Assembly (NCBI GenBank): GCA_046327715.1
Contig: JAXLXY010000014.1
Span: 1-64,000, forward strand
From: JADJOM01 sp046327715
GTDB lineage: Bacteria; Gemmatimonadota; Gemmatimonadetes; Gemmatimonadales; GWC2-71-9
DNA: 64,000 nt
Direction: 5' to 3'
The stretch's first letter is position 1, and each line of letters opens with the position of its first letter. The notes under the pieces were generated by a model that searched no databases, was not told the origin of the DNA, and saw only the letters and a list, made by a program, of their open reading frames with translations. Positions 43,191 to 52,700 of the stretch are shown here, one piece after another. A program made the position numbers and the translations under genes.

Positions 43191-44237
43191 TCAGCATGGG
43201 TAGAGCCCGCCGAAGCGCAGCCCGGCCGCCTCGGGCAACCCGAGCGCGAGGTTCATCGCCTGGATGGCCTGGCCGCCGGCGCCCTTCACGAGGTTGTCGA
43301 TCACCACCATCACCTGCGCCTCCCGGCCGTCGGCGGACTGCGCCGCGTGCACCAGGGCGTAGTTGGTGCCGAGCACGTGGGTCAGCTCGGGCGGCTGGTC
43401 CACCAGCCGGACGAAGGGCCGCCCGGCGTAGGCCTCGCGGAACCGGGCCCGGATGTCCACCGCGCCGGCGGTGGCCCGCGCCGGCTCCAGGTCCACGTGC
43501 AGCGTCAGGTGGATGCCGCGGACGAAGGGACCCGAGTGGGTCATGAGCCGCGCCCGCGCCGCCGGTGCGCCCGTCCACGCGCGCCAGCGCTCGAGAATCT
43601 CCGCCTCGTGCCGGTGACCCAGCACCGAATAGGCGAAGAGGTTGTGCGCGCGCGCCGGGTGGTGCGTCGTGGGCTTGGGGTGCACCCCGCTGCCGCTCGA
43701 GCCGGTGACGCCGAACAGCGCCGGCAGCAGCCCCGCACCCAGCCCGCCCAGGGGATACAGCGCCAGCTCGGCCGCGGTGGCGAAGCACCCCGGGGCCGCG
43801 AGGGCACGCTTGCCCCGGAGCCCGTCGCCGAGCACGTCGGCGAGCGCATAGGTGAACTGCGGCACCAGCGCCGGCGCCGGGTGCTGCCCGTAGTAGCGGG
43901 CATAGAGTTCGAGGTCCTGCACCCGGAAGTCGGCGGCCAGGTCGATCACGAGCGCCGCCCCGGCCTCGAGGATCTCCCCCGCCACCTTCGAGGACTCCCC
44001 GTGCTCAAGCGCGAGGAACACCACATCGGCCTCCCGGGCCGCCTCGGCCGGCGTGGCGCCCGAGAACCGCGCATCGGTGAGGGGCGCCAGCTGCGGATGC
44101 ACCTCGGCCACCGGCGCGCCCGCCTTGCTGCGGCTGGTGGCCACCACCGAGGCGACTTCCGGATGATCGGCCAGCAGGCGCAGCAGCTCCCCGCCGACAT
44201 AGCCGGCGGCCCCGATCACCGCCACCCGGAGCGCCAT
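43191..44237 (-). CDS. argC: N-acetyl-gamma-glutamyl-phosphate reductase
   Basis: Codes for 348 residues. The N-terminal Rossmann motif is VAVIGAAGYVGGELLRLL; the catalytic Cys151 lies in APGCFATAAELAL, where the usual Asn is Ala. HSGPFVRGIH is the C-terminal signature. It reduces the acyl phosphate made by ArgB. It begins 5 bases after the stop of the P-loop NTPase gene. Confidence 0.93.
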   Translation of the reverse strand: MALRVAVIGAAGYVGGELLRLLADHPEVASVVATSRSKAGAPVAEVHPQLAPLTDARFSGATPAEAAREADVVFLALEHGESSKVAGEILEAGAALVIDLAADFRVQDLELYARYYGQHPAPALVPQFTYALADVLGDGLRGKRALAAPGCFATAAELALYPLGGLGAGLLPALFGVTGSSGSGVHPKPTTHHPARAHNLFAYSVLGHRHEAEILERWRAWTGAPAARARLMTHSGPFVRGIHLTLHVDLEPARATAGAVDIRARFREAYAGRPFVRLVDQPPELTHVLGTNYALVHAAQSADGREAQVMVVIDNLVKGAGGQAIQAMNLALGLPEAAGLRFGGLYPC

Positions 44238-44242
44238 GCGGG

Positions 44243-45325
44243 CTAGGCCCCCGCCAGGGCCGGGGCGGCGAGGCGCGTGTCGAGCGCCTGGCGCACCACC
44301 TCGACCAGCGCCGGCGCCTCGCGCAGGGCATTGAAGGCGGGGAGCCGCAGCTCCGCCTTGACGTAGTCGCGGCCCACCTCGTTGTCGGTCGCGGGCCCGG
44401 TGAGCACGGTGACCGGGAGGCCGAAGAGGTCGCGCATCAGGGTCACGGCCCCCCAGCACCCCACCGGGTCGGGCGCCGCCATCACGTAGGCCGCCCCCAC
44501 CCCGGTGAGCTCCGGGTCGCGGAGGATGTCCTGCACGCCGTACTCGCCGAGGATGCCGTCGCCCAGCTCCGCCACGATCACGTCGGGCTTGCTCGCGGCG
44601 AGCCGGTTGAAGATGCCCTTGGCGGCGGTGACGGTCAGGCCGGCCCGCGTCGTGGCGATGCCGATGTCGTTGAAGGTGAGCGCGGCGATGGCGCCGGCGT
44701 CGAGCATCGAGAGGGCATCCCGCATCAGCGAGACGCCGGTCAGCTTGCTGGCCGCCACCCGCAGGCCCGAGCGGCTCAGGCCCCGGACCAGCTCGGTGGC
44801 GGCCACCGTCTTGCCGGCGTTCATGCAGGTCCCCGCGATGTAGACCACGGGCACTTGGCTCTCCAGCCGTTCCGCCACCGGCACCGAGTGATCCTTGATG
44901 TGCGCCGGGTGGCCGATGCGATCGCCGAGCGCGGGGAAGGTCAGGATGGCGCCCAGCACCTCCGCCTTGAACGGCATGCCGTTCTCCGGATTGGCGCTGG
45001 TGCAGCGGCCCAGGATGCCGCCGAGGTTGAGCACCTCGATGGTGTCGCCCACCGCCACATGGCTCGGCACCACGCCGGCATAGCCGCGCAGCGCGCGCCG
45101 GTGCCCGAGCGTCCCCGCCAGCACGTCGCCGGCGCGGAGGGAGACCATCCGCCCCGACAGGTCTTCCATGGTGTTGTAGCTCGACTTGTCATGCAGGATC
45201 CGCACGGCCAGCACGTAGCCCTCGGCCGCGATGATCTCGTCGCCGAGGATCACCTCCGCCGTCAGGTGCGCATTCCGGGTGCTCGACGAGATCTTGTCGA
45301 GCCGGATGCGGGTGGTCTTCACCAT
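44243..45325 (-). CDS. P-loop NTPase of uncertain function (DUF1611/DgcN-like) in the arg operon
   Basis: Codes for 360 residues. The N-terminal 150 residues are beta-rich with AGTLGHRRALRGYAGVVP and VLNLGGILGRC; a SIMIBI-type Walker A GTCMNAGKT lies at residues 165-173. The overall layout resembles DUF1611, whose member DgcN is reported to acetylate D-glutamate, but the similarity is weak and uncertain. It sits between argG and argC. With no argA/argJ in the window, a role in N-acetylglutamate formation is an attractive hypothesis; an ATPase or chaperone role is also possible. Confidence 0.6.
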   Translation of the reverse strand: MVKTTRIRLDKISSSTRNAHLTAEVILGDEIIAAEGYVLAVRILHDKSSYNTMEDLSGRMVSLRAGDVLAGTLGHRRALRGYAGVVPSHVAVGDTIEVLNLGGILGRCTSANPENGMPFKAEVLGAILTFPALGDRIGHPAHIKDHSVPVAERLESQVPVVYIAGTCMNAGKTVAATELVRGLSRSGLRVAASKLTGVSLMRDALSMLDAGAIAALTFNDIGIATTRAGLTVTAAKGIFNRLAASKPDVIVAELGDGILGEYGVQDILRDPELTGVGAAYVMAAPDPVGCWGAVTLMRDLFGLPVTVLTGPATDNEVGRDYVKAELRLPAFNALREAPALVEVVRQALDTRLAAPALAGA

Positions 45326-45355
45326 GGATCGTCCTCCTGCCCGGAGAATGGAGAT

Positions 45356-45401
45356 GACCGGTGCCGGCGGGATGGCCGTTCCATCCCGCCCGGCGCCGGT
45401 C
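45356..45401 (-). other. Intercistronic hairpin between argG and the P-loop NTPase gene
   Basis: The arms GGCGGGATGG and CCATCCCGCC, extended outward to about 20 pairs with one mismatch and one bulge, enclose a 5-base loop. There is no T-run. It could stabilise the argG message, act as a weak terminator, or attenuate the rest of the operon. Confidence 0.5.
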
Positions 45402-45413
45402 GCCTGCCGCTGC

Positions 45414-46598
45414 CTATCGCTTGTGGAGGACCCGCTCCGCCAGGAGCTCGGGAATGGCCGAGACCCGGCTGAAGGCCTGGGCCTCCGCCCCCGTCCACAG
45501 CCGGTTCTCCTCGCCGTACGTGGCGACGCTGCGGTCCATCATGGAGAAGGGGCTCCGCGTGCCCACCACCTGGAAGCGGCCCGGGGCGAGCCGCACCCGG
45601 GTCTCCCCGCTCACCCGCTGCTGGCTGCTGGTGAGCAGCGCCTCGATGTCGCGGAGCGCCGGGTCGAAGTAGTGCCCCTCGTGCAGCCGGTCGCCGTAGA
45701 AGCGGGCCAGCTGGTCCTTCCAGAAGGCCTGCCACTTGGTGAGGACCAGCTTCTCCAGCTCGCGGTGCGCCGCGATGAGCAGGAGGGCCGCGCCGGCCTC
45801 GAACCCGATCCGCCCCTTGATGCCGAGGGCGGTCTCGCCCACGTGGATGTTGCGGCCGAACCCGTAGGCCTCGCCCAGGTCGCCGATCTGGCGGATGAGG
45901 TCGGGCCCACCGGGCCGTGCGCCATCGAGGCTCACCGGGATGCCCTGCTCCCAGCCGAGGAGGATCTCGCGCGGGGCGGGCGCGTCGGCGGGCGGGTCGA
46001 CCAGCTCCGCGGGGGGACCGGCCCAGGTGTCGTGGGTCCAGCCGCCACCCCAGGTGGTGCCCCAGAGCCCGCGGTTGATGGAGTACGCCCCGGCCTTGGG
46101 GGGCACGGGGAGCTTCCGGGCCTCGAGATAGGCGATCGCCTGGTCGCGCTGCAGCCCGAGCTCGCGGATCGGCGTGATGACCTCGAGGTCCGGGGCCAGG
46201 ACCCGGAAGGCGATGTCGAAGCGGACCTGGTCGTTGCCGGCCCCGGTGGAGCCATGCGCCACCGCCGTCGCCCCCACGTCCCGCGCCACATCGATCGCGG
46301 AGAGCGCCTGCTGGGTGCGCTCCGCCGCCACGGAGAGGGGATAGACCTCGCCCCGGAGCACGTTGCCCTGGATCAGGAAGCGCACGAACCGGTCGAACAC
46401 CGCCTGCCGGGCATCCACCGTGTGGTGCCGCACCGACCCGACCGCCGCGGCCTGTCGCGCGATGGCGTCGAGGTCCGTGGCCGTGGCGCCGCCGGTGTTC
46501 ACGTAGGCGGTGTGGACGGCCCAGCCCTGCTCGGCCAGGTGGGGGACGCAGAAGGAGGTGTCGAGGCCGCCCGAGAAGGCGAGAACGCAGGTCTTCAT
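45414..46598 (-). CDS. argG: Argininosuccinate synthase
   Basis: Codes for 394 residues. The ATP-binding motif is VLAFSGGLDTSFCVPHLAE; HGSTGAGNDQVRF is the citrulline/aspartate region. It couples citrulline and aspartate. The start at 46598 is preferred over 46640 because it matches the family N-terminus. It is the first gene of the operon and lies directly after an AT-rich promoter. Confidence 0.95.
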   Translation of the reverse strand: MKTCVLAFSGGLDTSFCVPHLAEQGWAVHTAYVNTGGATATDLDAIARQAAAVGSVRHHTVDARQAVFDRFVRFLIQGNVLRGEVYPLSVAAERTQQALSAIDVARDVGATAVAHGSTGAGNDQVRFDIAFRVLAPDLEVITPIRELGLQRDQAIAYLEARKLPVPPKAGAYSINRGLWGTTWGGGWTHDTWAGPPAELVDPPADAPAPREILLGWEQGIPVSLDGARPGGPDLIRQIGDLGEAYGFGRNIHVGETALGIKGRIGFEAGAALLLIAAHRELEKLVLTKWQAFWKDQLARFYGDRLHEGHYFDPALRDIEALLTSSQQRVSGETRVRLAPGRFQVVGTRSPFSMMDRSVATYGEENRLWTGAEAQAFSRVSAIPELLAERVLHKR

Positions 46599-46603
46599 GG
46601 GGG

Positions 46604-46634
46604 ATAAATATGCATTATGCAATTTTTGGCGCAA
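46604..46634 (-). promoter_or_regulatory. argG promoter with AT-rich palindrome, candidate ArgR operator
   Basis: On the minus strand TTG (46634-46632), 21 bases, then TATTTAT (46610-46604), 5 bases before the argG ATG. The palindrome TGCAT-A-ATGCA (46611-46621) lies between the two elements. An AT-rich island in DNA of about 70% GC, in front of the operon that encodes argR, is a strong operator candidate. Confidence 0.6.
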
Positions 46635-46657
46635 GAGCACGGTGGCCGATTAGGTTC
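46626..46657 (+). promoter_or_regulatory. Predicted promoter, TTG-N22-TAGGTTC, for the LysM gene
   Basis: TTTTTGG (TTG 46626-46628) and TAGGTTC (46651-46657) point away from the argG promoter. The gene starts at 46735. The palindrome at 46611-46621 lies just upstream of this promoter. Confidence 0.4.
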
Positions 46658-46734
46658 CGGCCGACCGGATGGACCCCGGGCGGCATCAGGCCACCGGGCC
46701 CCGGCCCCCCGGCCTTCCACCCCCGGAGCCGCCA

Positions 46735-46968
46735 ATGGCCCCCAACGATCCCGATTTTTCCGATGTCAGCGGAGGGAGTTCCTCCGCCGCCGATGCCAAG
46801 GGCGGCCGGACCTACACCATCGCCAAGGGCGACAGTCTCTCGAAGATCGCCAAGCGCTTCTACGGCGACGCCAAGCTGTGGCGCAAGATCCACGAGGCGA
46901 ACCAGGATACCATCAAGAACCCCGACCTGATCTTCCCCGGCCAGGTCATCAAGATCCCCGACGCCTGA
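46735..46968 (+). CDS. Small LysM domain protein
   Basis: Codes for 77 residues: a Ser/Asp-rich lead followed by one complete LysM domain (YTIAKGDSLSKIAKRFYGDAKLWRKIHEAN, then PGQVIKIPDA). No signal peptide is visible, so it could stay in the cytosol or be exported by another route. LysM binds peptidoglycan-type glycans. Stop 46968, next gene 16 bases later. Confidence 0.88.
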   Translation: MAPNDPDFSDVSGGSSSAADAKGGRTYTIAKGDSLSKIAKRFYGDAKLWRKIHEANQDTIKNPDLIFPGQVIKIPDA

Positions 46969-46984
46969 GGCTCGACCCCCGATC

Positions 46985-47452
46985 ATGGCACACTCCATTC
47001 GCGCCACCGCGATCCTCGGGATCGCGCTGCTCGCCGCCGCCGGCTGCAAGAAGAAGGAAGTCACCCCGCCGCCCGCGGAGCCGGCCGCGCAGGCGCCCGC
47101 CCCCGCAACCCTGCCCATCTCCATCGGTGCGGTGACGGTCGGGAAGTCCATCGATGCCCAGAAGATGGTCCTGGCCCCGCTCACGGTGCTGGGCACCCGG
47201 GACACCGTCTATGCCTCGGTGCTGACCAAGGGTGTCGGGGAGAACGCGACCATCGGCGCAAGGTGGGAGTACGTGAAGGCCGACGGCAGCACCATCATGG
47301 TCAATGAAAGCTCGCAGACCATCACCACGACCGGGCCGGCCTACACCGAGTTCCACATCACCAAGGCCTCCGCCTGGCCCGCCGGCAAGTATCGCGTGAC
47401 CGTGACGCTCAACGGCGCCGCAGGCACCCCGGTGGAGTTCGAGATCAAGTAG
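46985..47452 (+). CDS. Lipoprotein, unknown function
   Basis: Codes for 155 residues. Residues 1-21 end in AAAGC, a lipobox, followed by KKKEV and a Pro-rich linker, then an immunoglobulin-like beta domain (VYASVLTKGVGENATIGARWEYVKADG). Likely tethered to the outer membrane. Its last 8 bases overlap the convergent pbpC gene. Confidence 0.72.
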   Translation: MAHSIRATAILGIALLAAAGCKKKEVTPPPAEPAAQAPAPATLPISIGAVTVGKSIDAQKMVLAPLTVLGTRDTVYASVLTKGVGENATIGARWEYVKADGSTIMVNESSQTITTTGPAYTEFHITKASAWPAGKYRVTVTLNGAAGTPVEFEIK

Positions 47453-49745
47453 CGTCGCGCCGGGGGGCCTGGCCGGCGGCCGAGACGGTGATCTCGACCT
47501 CATCGGTCATGCCACCGGAGATGGCCCGCACCCGGTGCCGCCCGGGCACCAGCGTCCACCGGCCGGCGGTCACCGGATGACCGTCAAGCATCCAGCGCAC
47601 CGGCGCTCCGGCGGGGGCCCCCGCGGCCCGCAGCGCAATCGTGGCGTACCGGCCCTCGACCCCGGGCGGGATCTGGTAGTGGTCGCCATGCTGCGGCGAG
47701 GTGATGGTGAGGCGCGCCGTGGGCGCCGCGGCGGCCCGGCCCGACGGGACCGTCTCCGCCACCCGGCGGGGCGTGGCCGACGCGCCGGACGTGGTGGCAC
47801 GCCACTCGGCATACTCCACGGGAAGCTCCACCTGGCCCTCCCGGTGCCAGCGGCAGGTGGTGGTGGGGACCGTGCCGGGCAGGAAGTATTCGGTCATCGC
47901 GGGACACTCGGGGCCCGCCAGCTCGCCGGAGAGCCGGCAGATCCGCCCCGGCAGCAGCCCCGCCTCCGCCGCCGTGGGCAGGGCGCCCGCGGGATAGCGC
48001 TGCGCCGTGACCAGGACGGCTCGGTGCAGCAGCGGACCCGCGCCGGTGATGCCGCTGACCCCTTCCATCGGCCGGCCGTCGAAGTTTCCCACCCAGACGC
48101 CCACGGTGAAGCCGGCAGTGACCGCCACCGCCCAGTTGTCGGTGAAGTGGCGGCTGGTCCCCGTCTTGGCGGCGGCGCGGAAGGGCCAGTCGAAGGGCGT
48201 GCCGATCCCGAAGGCGGGGATCCGCGCCTCGGGGTCGGCCAGGACGTCGAGCACCAGCGCCGCCGCGCGCGGCGAGACCACGCGGCGCTCCCCGCCGCTC
48301 GGGCGGTTCGCGTCGCCGGCCCACCACCGCGTGGGGGTCCATACGCCGCCGTTGGCGAGCGCGCGATACCCGTTGGCGAGCTCGAGCAGGGTCACGTCAC
48401 CGTTGCCGAGGGCCAGGCCCAGCCCGTAGTGCTCGGGGGAGCGGTCGAGCGAGGCGAAGCCCCCGGCCTGGAGCCCGTGCAGCAGGGTGGCGTAGCCGAT
48501 GCGGCTCGCCAGCTCGACGGCGGGGACGTTGTAGGAGCTGGCGAGCGCCTCGCGCGCGCGGACCGGGCCGTGGAAGGTGCGATCGTAATTGCGCGGGTGG
48601 TACGGGCCGCCGCCGGTCTGGTAGGTGGTGGCCACGTCGGCGAGCACGGTCGCCGCGGTCGCGCCCCGATCGAAGGCCAGCGCGTAGAGGAACGGCTTGA
48701 GGGCGGAGCCGGGCTGCCGGCCGCTCACGACCATGTCCACCTGGCCCGCGGTGTCCGCCCAGAAGTCAGGGCTGCCCACCCAGGCGAGGACCTCGCCGGA
48801 CCGGTTGTCCAGCACCACCAGCGCCGCCTGGCGGGCCCCGCGGTCGCGCAGCTGGTCCACGGTGTGGCGCACCTCGTCCTCGAGCGCGGCCTGCAGCGCC
48901 AGGTCGAGCGAGGTCCGCCAGGTCCCGGCCGCGCGACGCTGCGCCGCCTCGCCATCCTGCAGCACGCGGCTGGTGAAGTGCGGGGCGAGGAACGGCCGCC
49001 CGCGGTCGGCGGCGAGCAGGGGTTCGTGGCGCGCCCGTTCCACCTCCTCCGGCGAGGCGTAGCCGTCGGCCGCCAGGCGGGCCAGGCCGGCATCCCGCCG
49101 CCGCCGGGCGCGGCCGGGATCGACCAGCGGGTTCTGGCTTGATGGCGCGCGCGCGAGGCCGGCCAGCATCGCGGCCTGCCCCAGGCTCACCTCGGTCGGC
49201 GCGCGCCCGAAGTAGAGGCGGGTGGCGGCGGCCACCCCGATGGCGCCCTGCCCCATCGGCACGCGGTTGAGGTACTGCTCCAGGATCTCGGGCTTGTCGA
49301 GGTGGGCCTCGAGGCGGAGCGCCCAGGCCGTCTGCAGCAGCTTGTCCCCGGCGCCATGGCCGATGGGCCGCAGCAGCCGCGCCAGCTGCATGGTGATGGT
49401 CGATGCCCCCGAGACGACACCGCCGTGGCGCAGGTTGTCCCGCAGCGCCCGCCCGATGGCGCGGACATCCACCCCGCGGTGCTGGTAGAAGCGGTGGTCC
49501 TCGACCGCCACGAACGCCCGGGGCAGGTCGGGATCCATCTCCTCCAGGCGGAACCAGCGGTTGAGGGACCCGTCGCCGGCACGGGTGGACCGCAGCACCA
49601 GGCCGTGCCGGTCCTCCAGCGTGAGGCTCTGCCGCGCCTCCGGCGCGAGCAGCGCGCGGGGCAGCGGCCACGCCACCCACGCCGCCGCCCCCAGACCGAG
49701 CAGCGCCCCCGCGGCGACGGCCCCGCGCACCACCCGCATCAGCAC
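47445..49745 (-). CDS. pbpC: Penicillin-binding protein 1C
   Basis: Codes for 766 residues. One N-terminal membrane helix; transglycosylase domain with VEDHRFYQHRGVD (catalytic Glu) and GASTITMQLARLL; transpeptidase domain with SALK (active Ser), SYN (SxN) and KTGTS (KTG). The C-terminal domain is the BiPBP_C module. It synthesises peptidoglycan. It lies 13 bases after the alpha-2-macroglobulin gene, the standard bacterial pairing. Confidence 0.93.
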   Translation of the reverse strand: MLMRVVRGAVAAGALLGLGAAAWVAWPLPRALLAPEARQSLTLEDRHGLVLRSTRAGDGSLNRWFRLEEMDPDLPRAFVAVEDHRFYQHRGVDVRAIGRALRDNLRHGGVVSGASTITMQLARLLRPIGHGAGDKLLQTAWALRLEAHLDKPEILEQYLNRVPMGQGAIGVAAATRLYFGRAPTEVSLGQAAMLAGLARAPSSQNPLVDPGRARRRRDAGLARLAADGYASPEEVERARHEPLLAADRGRPFLAPHFTSRVLQDGEAAQRRAAGTWRTSLDLALQAALEDEVRHTVDQLRDRGARQAALVVLDNRSGEVLAWVGSPDFWADTAGQVDMVVSGRQPGSALKPFLYALAFDRGATAATVLADVATTYQTGGGPYHPRNYDRTFHGPVRAREALASSYNVPAVELASRIGYATLLHGLQAGGFASLDRSPEHYGLGLALGNGDVTLLELANGYRALANGGVWTPTRWWAGDANRPSGGERRVVSPRAAALVLDVLADPEARIPAFGIGTPFDWPFRAAAKTGTSRHFTDNWAVAVTAGFTVGVWVGNFDGRPMEGVSGITGAGPLLHRAVLVTAQRYPAGALPTAAEAGLLPGRICRLSGELAGPECPAMTEYFLPGTVPTTTCRWHREGQVELPVEYAEWRATTSGASATPRRVAETVPSGRAAAAPTARLTITSPQHGDHYQIPPGVEGRYATIALRAAGAPAGAPVRWMLDGHPVTAGRWTLVPGRHRVRAISGGMTDEVEITVSAAGQAPRRDAT

Positions 49746-49758
49746 CGGAAGCCCCCGC

Positions 49759-52700
49759 TCACTTCACCGTGACGGTGAAGATCCCGCCATCGCTGCGCCC
49801 GTACACCGCCGGATTGTACATCTCCTCGGCGTGGGCCGGCGGCCGCACGAAGGTCCCCGGGGTGGTGGCGCGCGCGATGTAGCTCATGGTGTACGTGCCC
49901 TTCCAGAGGATCGTGGCCGAGTAGAGCACCCGGTCATCGCGGATCTCGCGGAACTCCCACGGCGACCACCAGCCCGCGTCCCAGCGGCCGTAGTACCAGT
50001 AGCCGCCGGGCGCCTCGTCCGCGCCGCCTTCCTCGTCGGCCTGTTCCGGCGCAAGGTAGGTCGTGGCCTGGTCCACGCCGGGCCCGGGCGTGAGACTGGC
50101 GGTCCGGAGGCTCAGGTCCACCGCCTCGAGCCCGGCGGGGAGCGCGTCATCGACCACCACGAACTGCCTCTCCTCGGGGACCGTCACCCGGAGTCGCACC
50201 CGCACCAGCTCACCGGCGACCACCGACGTCACCGGCTCCGGCCGGTCGTAGCGCTCATACCAGCGTTCCACCCGGATCCCCTGCTCCTCGGGGTTCACCG
50301 GCCGCTCCTTCGGCACCTCGTGGACCGTGAGGTAGTAGTAGATCGGCGCCCCGGGCCCGGTGGCCGCGAGCTGCACCGCAAGTGCCCGTCCCTCCACCAG
50401 CCCGGTGAGCGCCACGCTCGAGTCACGCATGGCGCCCCGCGCGGCCGCGGCGGGGGCCCCGGCGGAGGCGAGCAGCGTCCGCCCCGCGCCGCTCACCGAG
50501 AACGGCCGCGCGGAGGCCGCCCGCGACCGGCGATCGAACGCCGCGAGCGCGCTCACGATGGACGCGTAGTCCTGCGTGTTCCAGTAGTCCAGCGTCCCGG
50601 CGCGGCCCTGCTGCACGAGGGTTTCCACCAGCGGGCCCACCAGGGGGCTGGCCGAGTCGACGGCCAGCGTGGCCTGCAGGAGGCGGCCGTAGGGCCGGCT
50701 CCGGCTGACGAAGTAGTGCACGTCACGCAGCGCCACCTCCGGCATCACCGCACGGCGCCCTTCGACCTTCACCGATTTCCAGGCGGGCTCGAGCAGGGTG
50801 CGGGCCGCGCGGAACGCCTTCCGCCGCGCCAGCACTTCCGCCAGGCGCATCCGGTCCTCCCATGCCAGCTGCGCCGCGTTCCGCAGCAGTTCGTTCTCGG
50901 CGGCGATGTGCGGCTTGCCCAGCCGGCTCAGGTAGTCCACCGCGGCCACCTGGTCGGCCAGGCGCACCTGGACCTGCTCATACCAGCCGATCACCGGTGC
51001 GGCGATGGCCTGCGGGTCGTCGAGCGCGGTGCGCAGGTAGCCGCCGAGGCGGGCGAGGACGCTGTCGTCGACGGCGATGCCCGCCGCGCGCGCATCGAGC
51101 AGCGTGGCCCCGGCGTAGGCGCTGAGCCAGGGCGTGGTCCAGTCGGTGCTGCCCCAGTAGCCGATCCCGCCGTCGGCGCGCTGCCGCCGGCTCAGGATCG
51201 CGACCGCGGTCTCGATCTCGCGCTTCGGGTTCCCCTTGAGCAGGGTCGTCTTCGCTTCCAGCTGGGCGCGGTAGAGCGCGATGATCGGCTGCGCCGCGCT
51301 CGAGGTCTGCTCGGTGCAGTAGTACGGGTACACCCGGAGCTCCCACGACAGGCCCCGGACCACGCTCAGCGGCGAACTGCCCAGGGTGATGCTCAGCCGG
51401 GAGCGGGCAAGGTCGAGCCCCTCGGGCAGCGTGAATTGCGCCGTGGCGGTGTCGAGCAGCACGCCGGCGATGGTCCAGGCGCGCGGGCGGAAGGCGGGGC
51501 GCACCGCGAGCCGCTGCTCCACCAGGTCGGCATCGCCGGCGCCGGTCACGCGGAAGCGGAAGGCGGCGCTGTCCCCACCACCCACGGGGTCGCCGCCGGG
51601 TTGGCGGAAGGCGAACCGCACCTCGCGGCCGCGGCCGGCCTCGAGGACGGCCGTCTGGCTCGCCGCGCCCGTGAGCTCCGCCCCGCGCGGCTCGGCCTTC
51701 ACCGTGACGGTGGGGGTACCGCCGGCGCGCTGGTTCACCACCACGCCGGCCTCGAAGCGGTCGCCCTCGCGGACGAAGCGGGGCAGCGCGGGGCGGGCCA
51801 GGAGCGGGCGGGTCACCAGCATGGGTGACTCGCCCTTGCCGTAGCGGTCTCCGGCCGTGACCGCCACCGCCATCACCCGGAAGGTGGTGAGGTTGTCCGG
51901 CAGCCTGGCGGCGGCCGTCGCCGCGCCGGTGGAATCGGTGAGCACGCTGCCCAGGAAGAACGCGGTGGTCTTGAACTGGGAGCGGAGCAGGTCGGCCTCG
52001 CCCTGGCCGCCGCCGCCGCCGGGGGCGCGATTGCCCTTCTCGCCCTCGGGCACCTGGGGCGCCACGGTGGTGAGGTTGCTCGCCAGCCGCAGGCCGAGGC
52101 CGCGCTCGCGATAGAGCAGGTCGAGCGGATCGGGGGTGCGGTAGCCGGTGAGCGCCAGGACACCTTCGTCGACCGCCCACAGGGTGACCTCGGCGCGCTG
52201 CCCGCGGCCGTGGCGGTCGGTGACCTTGAGCTGCACCCGCGCGGTGTCGGCGGGGCGGTACTCCTTGCGCAGCGGCGCCACCGCCACCGTCAGGCGCTTG
52301 ACCTCGGGCGTCACCCGCAGGTCGGCGTACCCCACGCGCATGGTGGGGCGGCCGGGGTCATCGAGCGGGCCCGGCGGGGCACTGCGGCCGCGGGCCACCA
52401 CGATGGACACGAACGCGTTCGGCGCCCAGGCCTCGGTGACGGGGAACTTGAGCGTCGTGGAGCCGCTGGTGATGTGGATCCGCCGCTGCTCGATCAGCCC
52501 CTCGCGCTCCACGGTGACCCAGGCATCGGCGTCGGTGAAGGGCGAGGCGAAGAGCACGGTCGCGGTGTCGCCCACGCTGTAGCGGGACTTGTCGGGCACC
52601 ACGTCCATCTTGAACTGCGACTCGTCGTTCCATGGCACGTAGTCGCTGCCCGTGGCCCAGCGGTACACGCTGGTCGAGACCTCGCGACCCTGCCGGTCGG

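Noticed and set aside
40986..44246. A 1086-residue plus-strand open frame across the arg operon
   Set aside because: It lies opposite argB, argF and argC with clear family motifs on the minus strand.
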